From: Candidatus Neomicrothrix sp. UBA672
GTDB lineage: Bacteria; Actinomycetota; Acidimicrobiia; Acidimicrobiales; MedAcidi-G1
Direction: 5' to 3'
NCBI GenBank assembly: GCA_002299135.1
Contig: DBNM01000111.1
Coordinates: 6,845 to 12,242 of the forward strand
DNA length: 5,398 nt
The position numbers were made by a program, and so were the translations under genes. The notes beneath the pieces are model-generated. The model ran no database searches. It had not been told where the DNA came from and worked only from the letters and a program-made list of their open reading frames with translations. How positions within the stretch are numbered: the first letter of the stretch is position 1; every line of letters begins with the position of its first letter. Shown here in pieces: positions 1-5,398 of this stretch.

Positions 1-887
1 TTATCGATGCCAACTTCTCTATAAACGAACCAGATCTCATCTCCTACGAATGCGTATCTAGACTGTCCGAAGACCCATTGGGGCAGACCTATTTCGGCTT
101 CGATATTGGTTAGTGGTGTTAAATCCATTTCTTTTAGGCTTTGATCAACTCGGAAAAGATTCCACCAGTTGTTTCGATCGCTCACTACATGCAAGTTTCC
201 CTGATCATCCCATTCAGGTTGGAAGAAAGCCTCTGCTTTCAATTCCATCACCTTTTGGTCGGTAAGAACCATTTCCTCTAATGATGCAATACACAATTGA
301 GTGTCATCCCACGGCATGTTTGGATGGTTCCATTGCACCCAAGCAATCTGATCGCCTTCTTTCGTTACTCTCGGAGAAGAAACAAAATCAGGCCCCGAAA
401 CTAAAACCTTTATTTGTTGAGATCCGTCTAATGGAACTGCAACAATCTCATTTGAAGGTTCTTCACCACTTATAGTGTGAAGCTCTCTTACACATACGTA
501 CCATTCTTCATTGTTAGTTATTCGACCATCGGCATATCTGTAACCCTGCTGGGTTTCTGGTTCAGGAGTTAACGGGATTGGATCACCTGATTTGTCTCGT
601 AGATATAAACGTTGATCCGAATATTGACTGTATACAAGGGTTCCGTTTCTAACCCTCCATGCACTGCCTCCATATTCGTGAACTAGCGTTCTAACGTTTG
701 TGTTTTTATCTGTTTGTTCTATTCCGTTACGAACAAGAGCTGTTCGTCCACCTTCATCTGGTCGCGATTCAGCCCACCAGACATCATCTCCATCTGTAAC
801 TATTTCGCCAAGTCGTACTGCTCCACCAACCAACATTTCTGATGTGATCGACGATTCCCATGTTCCACAGGGTTTGGTGATGGTCAT
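1..887 (-). CDS. S9 family (prolyl oligopeptidase-like) serine peptidase, N-terminal propeller part, truncated by the window edge
   Basis: This reading frame runs open from an ATG at 887-885 to the left edge (295 full codons) with no stop, so the gene is partial and its C-terminus lies outside the window. The visible part matches the N-terminal beta-propeller of cytoplasmic S9C-type dipeptidyl/acylaminoacyl peptidases: a 'GTW' opening near residue 8, 'VHEYGGSAW' around residues 69-77, 'QWNHPNMPWDDTQL' at 185-198, 'FFQPEWDDQG' and 'SDRNNWWNLFRV' further on, and 'GLPQWVFG' at 267-274. Family members are usually about 600-680 residues, with the Ser-Asp-His triad in a C-terminal alpha/beta hydrolase domain; that domain is not visible here, so activity cannot be judged. 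There is no signal peptide, which suggests cytosolic peptide degradation. The start lies 4 bases after the aminotransferase stop with no strong Shine-Dalgarno, so translation is probably coupled. Family is confident; substrate is unknown. Confidence 0.9.
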   Translation of the reverse strand, partial: MTITKPCGTWESSITSEMLVGGAVRLGEIVTDGDDVWWAESRPDEGGRTALVRNGIEQTDKNTNVRTLVHEYGGSAWRVRNGTLVYSQYSDQRLYLRDKSGDPIPLTPEPETQQGYRYADGRITNNEEWYVCVRELHTISGEEPSNEIVAVPLDGSQQIKVLVSGPDFVSSPRVTKEGDQIAWVQWNHPNMPWDDTQLCIASLEEMVLTDQKVMELKAEAFFQPEWDDQGNLHVVSDRNNWWNLFRVDQSLKEMDLTPLTNIEAEIGLPQWVFGQSRYAFVGDEIWFVYREVGID

Positions 888-891
888 GAAC

Positions 892-2091
892 TCAATTATT
901 CAGCAACTGAGTAACTCGAGTGAGGCCTTCTTCCAAATCTTCATCTCCAAGAGCAAAAGATAGCCTTGCATACCCTGGAGAACCAAAAGCTTCTCCGGGG
1001 ACTATGGCTACTTTTGCTTCTTCTAAAATTATTGCAGCGAGTTCAAGAGTATTCTGAGCCTTTTTGCCAGCTATGTCGCGATCATAAAAAGCTGAGAGGT
1101 CAGGAAAGGCGTAAAAAGCCCCTTGAGTTTCTAAAAGTTTGACACCGTCAATGTTGGTCAGCATTTCAGTCATAGTTCTTCTACGACGGTCAAAAGATTC
1201 CCTCATTCGGATGACATCTTCGAGATCTCCACTAACTGCCGCTAATGCTGCTCTTTGTGAGACGTTCGCCACGTTTGAAGTGGCGTGAGATTGAAGGTTC
1301 CCCGCAGCAGAAATAACGTCAGTGGGACCTATCATCCAACCGACTCTCCAACCTGTCATTGCATAAGTCTTAGCTACTCCATTCACTATTAAGCACTGAT
1401 CCTCTATTTCCGGTAGTAATGCTCTAATAGAGTGATGTTCATGTCCTCCGTAAGTTAAGTGCTCATATATTTCATCTGCGATAATCCAAATCCCTCTTTC
1501 AATTGCCCATTGTCCAATCGCTATTATCTCGTCAGCTGAATATACGGCTCCTGTCGGGTTCGAAGGTGAGACAAAAAAGAGAGCTTTTGTCGCTGCTGTG
1601 GTTGCAGCTTCTAATTGCTCTACTGTGACTTTGAATTCTGATTCAATATCTGTTGGGACTTCGACTGTGATTCCTCCTGCAAGTGCTATGGCCTCAGGAT
1701 AAGTGGTCCAATATGGGGCTGGTAGTAGCACTTCATCCCCGGGGTCGATCAATGCGGCACATGAATTGTAAACAGCATGTTTCCCTCCGTTTGTTATCAG
1801 GATTTGTGCAGTTTCAGGTCTCCATTTTGAATCTCGTTCAGTTTTATCTACTAACGCTTCTCTCAATTCTGGGAGACCGGATGCTGGTCCATAACGGTGA
1901 TTTGACGGTTCACGGCAAGCAGCAATTGCTGCTTCAACGATGTGGTCAGGTGTTGGGAAATCGGGTTCACCTGCACCGAAACCAATTACTGGTTCACCTG
2001 CTTCCCTCAAAACTCTTGCCTTATTGGTTACTGCCATAGTGGCAGACTCAGATATTGAGGCGATTCTGTGTGATATTCGATTTTTTGTCAT
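892..2091 (-). CDS. aspC: Pyridoxal-phosphate-dependent aspartate aminotransferase (class I, subgroup I-beta type)
   Basis: A complete 399-residue protein of normal family length. It should transfer the amino group of aspartate to 2-oxoglutarate in the cytosol, giving oxaloacetate and glutamate. Visible fold-type I residues are: '[10 protein letters not shown]' at 39-48, 'TNGGKHAVY' with Lys104 at about 100-108, Trp128 in 'APYWTTYPE' (stacks on the cofactor ring), Asn178 in 'SPSNPTG', Asp206 and Tyr209 in 'ADEIYE', the Schiff-base Lys241 in '[16 protein letters not shown]', Arg249 for the cofactor phosphate, and Arg376 in '[14 protein letters not shown]' for the substrate alpha-carboxylate. 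Lys104 in 'GGK' is the position known from the Thermus-type subgroup to help bind dicarboxylates. Some subgroup members also transaminate prephenate, so a role in tyrosine/phenylalanine synthesis is possible. The sequence closely resembles remembered actinobacterial AspC proteins. The ATG at 2091-2089 has only a weak GGGA upstream. An ATG eight bases earlier opens a three-codon frame whose TGA overlaps this start. The peptidase gene follows after 4 bases. Confidence 0.95.
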   Translation of the reverse strand: MTKNRISHRIASISESATMAVTNKARVLREAGEPVIGFGAGEPDFPTPDHIVEAAIAACREPSNHRYGPASGLPELREALVDKTERDSKWRPETAQILITNGGKHAVYNSCAALIDPGDEVLLPAPYWTTYPEAIALAGGITVEVPTDIESEFKVTVEQLEAATTAATKALFFVSPSNPTGAVYSADEIIAIGQWAIERGIWIIADEIYEHLTYGGHEHHSIRALLPEIEDQCLIVNGVAKTYAMTGWRVGWMIGPTDVISAAGNLQSHATSNVANVSQRAALAAVSGDLEDVIRMRESFDRRRRTMTEMLTNIDGVKLLETQGAFYAFPDLSAFYDRDIAGKKAQNTLELAAIILEEAKVAIVPGEAFGSPGYARLSFALGDEDLEEGLTRVTQLLNN

Positions 2092-2124
2092 TGTCCCATT
2101 TTCTTATGTCCGTAAACAAGAATC

Positions 2125-2157
2125 TAGAGCCTATGCGATGCAACAGTGAAGGCTTTA
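2125..2157. repeat. Imperfect inverted repeat in the lipoprotein-aminotransferase gap
   Basis: The arms TAGAGCCT (2125-2132) and AGGCTTTA (2150-2157) pair at seven of eight positions, with a G-T wobble if read as plus-strand RNA. They are separated by 17 bases that contain a smaller TGC/GCA stem (2134-2136 with 2140-2142). On the plus strand the hairpin is followed by a T-rich run, but no plus-strand gene leads into it. On the minus strand, the direction of all the genes, the downstream side is not a T tract. It could be a weak RNA structure in the leader of the aminotransferase mRNA, or chance. Confidence 0.25.
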
Positions 2158-2183
2158 TTATATTTTCTAACCACAAGCTTCAA
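2157..2183 (-). promoter_or_regulatory. Possible sigma-70-type promoter for the aminotransferase and peptidase genes
   Basis: On the minus strand a perfect TATAAT lies at 2162-2157, and TTGAAG (4 of 6 against TTGACA) lies at 2183-2178, 15 bases upstream. The -35 part sits inside the last codons of the lipoprotein gene. Transcription would begin near 2150 and give a leader of about 60 bases before the aminotransferase ATG. The spacer is shorter than the usual 17 and the region is AT-rich, so chance is possible. It lies in the only gap of this gene row long enough for an internal promoter. Confidence 0.3.
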
Positions 2184-2556
2184 AATAAGGCCTCAGGTAC
2201 TCTCTTGTAATATCACCGCGAGCTTTCTGTGACAAGCCTTGATAGGAAAGACAAGCTACTCTCTTGAGTTCTTCTTCACTGCAATTTAATTCAGAAGACC
2301 TCGTGAGAAAATTTTTCGTTTGTGCTAGGTCTTCGATTCTTTTTATGGTTTTATTTAATTCTCTTTCTTGAATTTCGTTTAGTTCTTTTTCTTCTATTTC
2401 TTCTAGTACCAATTCGGCTATGTTTCTTCCAATTTGCACCAGCTCTTCACAGTTTCTTGCTTGACCAGGTTTACTTGGTTCTGTTTTGGCACAGCTAAGT
2501 GTCAATAAAGCAATAATTACTGTCACTGAGCATCTTCTTATTTTTGTTGACAGCAC
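2167..2556 (-). CDS. Small putative lipoprotein of unknown function with a charged helical segment
   Basis: I do not recognise this 129-residue protein. It begins with a basic n-region ('KIRR', 5-8), a hydrophobic core 'VTVIIALLTL' (11-20) and 'LSC' with Cys22, which suits lipoprotein signal peptidase cleavage and lipid anchoring on the outer face of the membrane. A short polar linker follows. Four more cysteines at 36, 92, 102 and 128 could form two disulfides. Residues 47-80 are rich in Glu, Lys and Leu, likely helical or coiled-coil, and contain a tandem octapeptide: 'EIEEKELN' at 53-60 and 'EIQERELN' at 61-68. The start is taken as GTG at 2556-2554 because it gives a complete signal peptide; the GTG at codon 11 would remove the basic n-region. 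There is no clear Shine-Dalgarno, and the gene starts 17 bases after the dehydrogenase stop, so it may rely on coupled translation. By hand count, 2161-2520 is about 36% GC, lower than the dehydrogenase next to it. Confidence 0.75.
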   Translation of the reverse strand: MLSTKIRRCSVTVIIALLTLSCAKTEPSKPGQARNCEELVQIGRNIAELVLEEIEEKELNEIQERELNKTIKRIEDLAQTKNFLTRSSELNCSEEELKRVACLSYQGLSQKARGDITREYLRPYFEACG

Positions 2557-2573
2557 TTTAAAAAGTCATACAA

Positions 2574-3647
2574 CTAAATAGAGCAAACATCCAACACACC
2601 TCTAGCAAGACGCCCTTCATGCATATCTTCCAAAAGTGTGTGTATTTCTTCCATGGGATAAACACGACTTACCAGTTCATCGAGTTTGAATTTGCCTGCC
2701 TTGTAGAGCTCACAGATACGTGTTACGTCGGTCTGTGGTCTCGAAGTCCCATAGCGACATCCCATAATTGTCACGTCTAGATATGCGGCTACGGTCATGA
2801 ACTCCACTGTGCTCCCTAGCGGCGGCACACCGAGTATTACTAGAGTTCCTCCCCAATCCAAATAACCTATTGATGCTTCAATCAGTGCCTTGGAACCTAC
2901 ACACTCGAAAACATAGTTGACTCCATCAGCGCGTATTTTGCGGATTTCCTGATTTGTATCAACATCTGTTGCATTGATGAAATCTGTAGCGCCGAAATCT
3001 ATAGCTAAATCACCTTTTTCAGAGTTTGTATCAATCGCAATTATGGGGTTAGCTCCAGCTATTGCTGCAGCCTGGATGACATTCAGACCAATCCCTCCCA
3101 CGCCTATAACTGCAACACTTTCGCCTGGTTTGACCTTTGCGCGGTTGAACACTGCACCTGAGCCTGTGAGAACTCCGCAACCAATTAGAGATGCTGCAGT
3201 TAAAGGAATGTCTTCTGGTATACGAATTGCTTGGTTTGCTTTGACAACTACATTTTCTGAAAAAGCGGAGATGTTAGCGAAGTTGTAATACGCTTCACCA
3301 TCCAAAGAAAATGGTGTGTCTCTAGCTCCAAAAGTGGATTTACACATTGTTGGTTGTCCTGCATCACAGGAAGGGCATGCCCCGCACTGGCCTAGTGTCG
3401 ATAGCACAACGTGGTCGCCGGGAGCCACCGAGGTGACGGCAGAACCAACTTCTGTAACAACTCCAGCCCCTTCGTGTCCAAGAACTAAGGGAGTGGGAAA
3501 TGGTATTGTGCCATCTATGACGCTCACATCACTGTGACAAACTCCAGCGTTAACAATCTTGACATTAACTTCTCCTGCTTCTGGTGCGCGAACTTCTAAA
3601 CCTTCTACTAGTCGAAGTTCTTCTCCGTCAAAAACAATCCCTTTCAT
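2574..3647 (-). CDS. Zinc-dependent medium-chain alcohol dehydrogenase
   Basis: A complete 357-residue MDR-superfamily enzyme, expected to oxidise an alcohol or reduce an aldehyde in the cytosol with NAD(H). The catalytic zinc site is intact: Cys37 in 'AGVCHSD', His58-Glu59 in 'LGHEGAGVV', and Cys157 in 'IGCGVLTG'. The structural zinc lobe is also present as Cys88, Cys91, Cys94 and Cys102. The Rossmann fold has 'GVGGIG' at 182-187, and Asp206 at the end of the second strand points to NAD rather than NADP. The arrangement is closest to the class I/class III-like group, which includes glutathione- or mycothiol-linked formaldehyde dehydrogenases and NDMA-dependent alcohol dehydrogenases, but the sequence alone does not fix the substrate. 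The start is an ATG at 3647-3645 with a strong GGAGG six bases upstream, the best ribosome site in the window. It follows the hemolysin III gene by 21 bases and precedes the lipoprotein by 17. Nothing in it looks truncated or damaged. Confidence 0.93.
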   Translation of the reverse strand: MKGIVFDGEELRLVEGLEVRAPEAGEVNVKIVNAGVCHSDVSVIDGTIPFPTPLVLGHEGAGVVTEVGSAVTSVAPGDHVVLSTLGQCGACPSCDAGQPTMCKSTFGARDTPFSLDGEAYYNFANISAFSENVVVKANQAIRIPEDIPLTAASLIGCGVLTGSGAVFNRAKVKPGESVAVIGVGGIGLNVIQAAAIAGANPIIAIDTNSEKGDLAIDFGATDFINATDVDTNQEIRKIRADGVNYVFECVGSKALIEASIGYLDWGGTLVILGVPPLGSTVEFMTVAAYLDVTIMGCRYGTSRPQTDVTRICELYKAGKFKLDELVSRVYPMEEIHTLLEDMHEGRLARGVLDVCSI

Positions 3648-3653
3648 CTCAAA

Positions 3654-3658
3654 CCTCC
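3654..3658 (-). promoter_or_regulatory. Strong Shine-Dalgarno of the alcohol dehydrogenase
   Basis: On the minus strand GGAGG is followed by six bases (TTTGAG) and then the ATG at 3647. It lies in the 21-base gap after the hemolysin III stop and fixes the dehydrogenase start. The other starts in this gene row have weak or no such site, so this gene may be translated more strongly than its neighbours. Confidence 0.8.
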
Positions 3659-3668
3659 AAACATTGAA

Positions 3669-4394
3669 TTAATAGTGCAGTATCAATATCACGGCCCCAA
3701 AGTGGGCTGCTACGGCTAAAACTACTAAAGAGTGCCAAACTTCGTGATACCCAAAAACTTTAGGTTTCAGTTTTGGCCACTGGGCACCTAACATAAGTGC
3801 CCCTCCTATATAAAAGATTCCTTCTAGAACTATAAATGAAGCTGGAAAAATGTCTATTGCTCTAAAGAGACTGGGAGCGACAACCAATGGAAGGCATCCG
3901 AGAGCTATGAACAATGTGTTCATCAGTCCTTTAGGTGGATGAAAAGGTAAAACTCTGAGGAGAATTCCTATTCCGGCTCCAATCCAAACACTCCAAAGCA
4001 TCACTTTTGCGGGGGTTCCGTCCATGGCGATCAGCGCTAGTGACGAAGCTCCTGACGCGATCATCAAAAATATGGCGGCATGATCTAGCCTAAATAAAAT
4101 TTCGAGAAGAGAGACTTTCCACCGTCGAAGGTGAACAAGCCCGCTGGTAGCAAACATTGCGAATGCTCCTGCGGTGAAAATTACGGCTCCTATCCGTTCA
4201 CGGCCTGCTGGTGCAGATAAAGCTACGAATACTCCTGCGATAAGCGTTAACGGTCCTGCAATTCTGTGTAGACGCCCTCTCCACTTTGGCCTTGGATTCG
4301 ATAGAACTCTATAGACAGAAGGCGAAACGTTTTCTGGAATCAATTCCTCAGGAATTGCTTCGTTTTCATATTTGGATTCAATCAAACTAGTCAC
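3669..4394 (-). CDS. Hemolysin III / PAQR-family seven-helix membrane protein
   Basis: A 241-residue integral membrane protein of the bacterial TrhA/YqfA 'hemolysin III' group, related to adiponectin and progestin receptors (PAQR). Family signatures are clear: 'RGRLHRIAGPL' at 39-49 just before the first helix, Ser84 and His88 in 'SGLVH', 'RLDHAAIF' with Asp104 at 102-109, and 'HEVWHSLVVLAVAAHF' with His217 and His221 near the C-terminus. In PAQR structures the Ser/Asp/His set binds zinc, and all of these residues are kept. About seven hydrophobic segments can be seen: 46-61, 68-89, 100-123, 130-148, 156-173, 183-203 and 222-239. The first 40 residues are polar and fairly acidic. The start is GTG at 4394-4392, since an in-frame stop lies shortly upstream and no ATG occurs before Met80; its ribosome site is weak, and a TTG at codon 4 is an alternative. 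Despite the name, most members are not shown to be toxins, and the role here is unknown; lipid or membrane homeostasis is one family-level suggestion. Confidence 0.9.
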   Translation of the reverse strand: MTSLIESKYENEAIPEELIPENVSPSVYRVLSNPRPKWRGRLHRIAGPLTLIAGVFVALSAPAGRERIGAVIFTAGAFAMFATSGLVHLRRWKVSLLEILFRLDHAAIFLMIASGASSLALIAMDGTPAKVMLWSVWIGAGIGILLRVLPFHPPKGLMNTLFIALGCLPLVVAPSLFRAIDIFPASFIVLEGIFYIGGALMLGAQWPKLKPKVFGYHEVWHSLVVLAVAAHFGAVILILHY

Positions 4395-4429
4395 GGTAAT
4401 AAACGCTCTGTTCTTTTTTTAGCTTCCAG

Positions 4430-4726
4430 TTACACGACTAATCGTATAACGGCTGTAGAAAGCATTGCTGTCAATACAACCAGTGTAAAGGGCATTTTTT
4501 TCCAAAGAGCTAAGCCTCCTATTCCTACGCCTACCAGTCGAGCATCTACCACTAATGAGCCGTCGTCCGAAACGGACATAATTATGATCAAAGCTGAAAA
4601 AAGAGCTGCCGGTAAAAGTACTGTTCCAGGTGCTAAATATCTAGAGAATCTCTGACCAGTTATTACTCCTAAAAGTTTGAATACATAACTGCCTGCGGAT
4701 AAAGCTATAACCGCTCCCCAAGTCAT
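4430..4726 (-). CDS. azlD: AzlD-family small subunit of a branched-chain amino acid exporter
   Basis: A 98-residue, very hydrophobic protein, normal for AzlD/YgaH, which works with AzlC/YgaZ in the inner membrane to export branched-chain amino acids such as valine. Four hydrophobic segments are visible: about 3-24, 34-52, 64-75 and 79-97. 'SRYLAPGTVLLPAALFSALI' at 28-47 and 'KKMPFTLVVLTAM' at 76-88 resemble the family. The frame stays open upstream to 4822, but that extension lies wholly within azlC, is polar and cysteine-containing, and would add an N-terminus foreign to the family. The ATG at 4726-4724 is preferred: it overlaps the azlC stop as ATGA and has GAGAG four bases upstream, a typical coupled arrangement for subunits made in equal amounts. 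The hemolysin III gene starts 35 bases after its stop. Confidence 0.88.
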   Translation of the reverse strand: MTWGAVIALSAGSYVFKLLGVITGQRFSRYLAPGTVLLPAALFSALIIIMSVSDDGSLVVDARLVGVGIGGLALWKKMPFTLVVLTAMLSTAVIRLVV

Positions 4727-5397
4727 GAGGCTCTCTTTTTCTTTCGATGGGCTAACAAGCCGGGCACAATTGCTGCAGAGGCTAGAAGTATCGGCATGCC
4801 CACTGGTGTGAGTGGGATACAAACCAAAGTTATTGCTCCGGCCACTATCGCTGTAATCTTGCCTTCTCTCGTGAGAACATGTGGAATAATTAAGGCAACA
4901 AATGCTGCTGGGAAGGCGGCATCAAGACCCCATGCGCCTGGGTCTTCAAGAATCCCTCCTAATAACACTCCTAAAATTGTTCCTATATTCCAAAATACGA
5001 AAAGGCTTATTCCTGTGAACCAAAATGAGTCTCGGGAATCTTTACTAGTTTCTTGTGCACTGGCAATCGCTATAGTTTCATCAATTACGAAATGAGCGGC
5101 TACAGCTTTATTTAATTTTCCATCATTTAAAGACTTTGCTATCACAGGACCGTATAGTGCATTTCTTGCTGAAAGCAAAAGGGCACTACCTACGGCTGCT
5201 GCCGGATTGCCTCCACCATCTATCACCGACACTGCTGTGAACTGCGATGCACCAGTAAATGTGAAAATGGAAAGTGCTGATGCTTGCAAAAGCGAGAGTC
5301 CAGCAGTATCAGCGAAAACGCCATAGGTTATGCCGATTAGGCCACAAGCCGCCGCTAGTGTAAAACCGTTTTTTTGATATGTGTTAAATTTTTTCAT
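4723..5397 (-). CDS. azlC: AzlC-family large subunit of a branched-chain amino acid exporter
   Basis: A 224-residue multi-span membrane protein, slightly shorter than characterised AzlC/YgaZ proteins (about 245-255). It should form the main permease of the AzlCD exporter for valine and related amino acids. Family features in order: 'GFTLAAACGLIGITYGVFAD' at 11-30, 'FTGASQF' at 47-53, 'ARNALYG' at 77-83 (the actinobacterial-looking form of the conserved Asn-Arg segment), 'FVIDETIAIA' at 103-112, and 'GLDAAFPAAFVALIIP' at 157-172. Hydrophobic segments run roughly 11-33, 36-56, 66-85, 127-149, 157-175, 180-197 and 199-215, and the protein ends in a basic tail (HRKKKR). The ATG at 5397-5395 followed by two lysines is a reasonable start, but only one base lies beyond it, so a longer N-terminus and the promoter cannot be checked. 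It overlaps azlD by four bases. Confidence 0.87.
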   Translation of the reverse strand: MKKFNTYQKNGFTLAAACGLIGITYGVFADTAGLSLLQASALSIFTFTGASQFTAVSVIDGGGNPAAAVGSALLLSARNALYGPVIAKSLNDGKLNKAVAAHFVIDETIAIASAQETSKDSRDSFWFTGISLFVFWNIGTILGVLLGGILEDPGAWGLDAAFPAAFVALIIPHVLTREGKITAIVAGAITLVCIPLTPVGMPILLASAAIVPGLLAHRKKKRAS

Positions 5398-5398
5398 T

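Noticed and set aside
281..475. Plus-strand open frame of 64 codons
   Set aside because: It is antisense to the S9 peptidase, whose frame shows clear family motifs across the same bases; the plus-strand product has no recognisable features.
700..963. Plus-strand open frame of 87 codons
   Set aside because: It is a shadow crossing the peptidase start and aminotransferase end, both supported on the minus strand.
1683..2149. Two overlapping plus-strand open frames opposite the aminotransferase N-terminal half
   Set aside because: They are low-complexity shadows of a well-conserved minus-strand gene, with no family motifs.
2125..2166. Hairpin plus T-rich run resembling a plus-strand terminator
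   Set aside because: The 17-base loop is long for an intrinsic terminator, and no plus-strand gene reads into it; in the minus direction no T tract follows.
2974..3537. Two plus-strand open frames opposite the alcohol dehydrogenase
   Set aside because: The minus-strand frame contains intact zinc and NAD-binding motifs; the plus-strand products are complements of these.
4414..4420. Run of seven T (seven A on the coding strand) between azlD and hemolysin III
   Set aside because: It is too short, lacks a hairpin and lies outside coding frames, so neither a terminator nor programmed slippage is supported.
4727..4822. In-frame upstream extension of azlD (32 extra codons)
   Set aside because: It lies entirely within azlC, is polar, and gives an N-terminus unlike AzlD proteins. 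The ATGA overlap and nearby GAGAG support the start at 4726.
4796..5095. Plus-strand open frame of 99 codons opposite azlC
   Set aside because: It is a shadow of the AzlC membrane-protein frame, with no own start signals or motifs.

Overview
The window carries seven protein-coding genes, all on the minus strand and tightly packed. In transcription order (right to left) they are: azlC-like (permease subunit, start at or beyond the right edge), azlD-like (small partner subunit), a hemolysin III/PAQR-family membrane protein, a zinc-dependent medium-chain alcohol dehydrogenase, a small unrecognised lipoprotein, a class I aspartate-type aminotransferase, and the N-terminal part of an S9-family prolyl-oligopeptidase-like peptidase that runs off the left edge. 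No rRNA, tRNA, CRISPR, insertion sequence, attachment site or origin was seen. No gap longer than 75 bases exists between genes.

The likely host is an actinobacterium with modest GC content. The aminotransferase, the peptidase propeller and the AzlC 'ARNALYG' segment read like actinobacterial versions, yet the DNA looks only about low-to-mid 40s % GC by eye, and the lipoprotein stretch is about 36% by hand count over 2161-2520. That combination fits uncultured marine or freshwater Acidimicrobiia-like lineages. This is an inference from remembered family resemblance, not from a search.

Layout: azlC and azlD overlap by an ATGA. After 35 bases comes hemolysin III, after 21 bases the alcohol dehydrogenase (the only gene with a strong Shine-Dalgarno), after 17 bases the lipoprotein, after 75 bases the aminotransferase, and after 4 bases the peptidase. 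The 75-base gap is the only place that looks able to hold an internal promoter, and a TATAAT box lies there. No convincing terminator was found in any gap, so the block could be one long transcript or two transcripts.

Functionally, three parts touch amino acid and peptide metabolism: export of branched-chain amino acids (AzlCD), transamination, and peptide cleavage. The hemolysin III protein, the dehydrogenase and the lipoprotein have no clear link to that theme. I see no evidence of a novel multi-gene system. The least explained element is the small lipoprotein, which has four cysteines after the lipidated one and an octapeptide tandem repeat.
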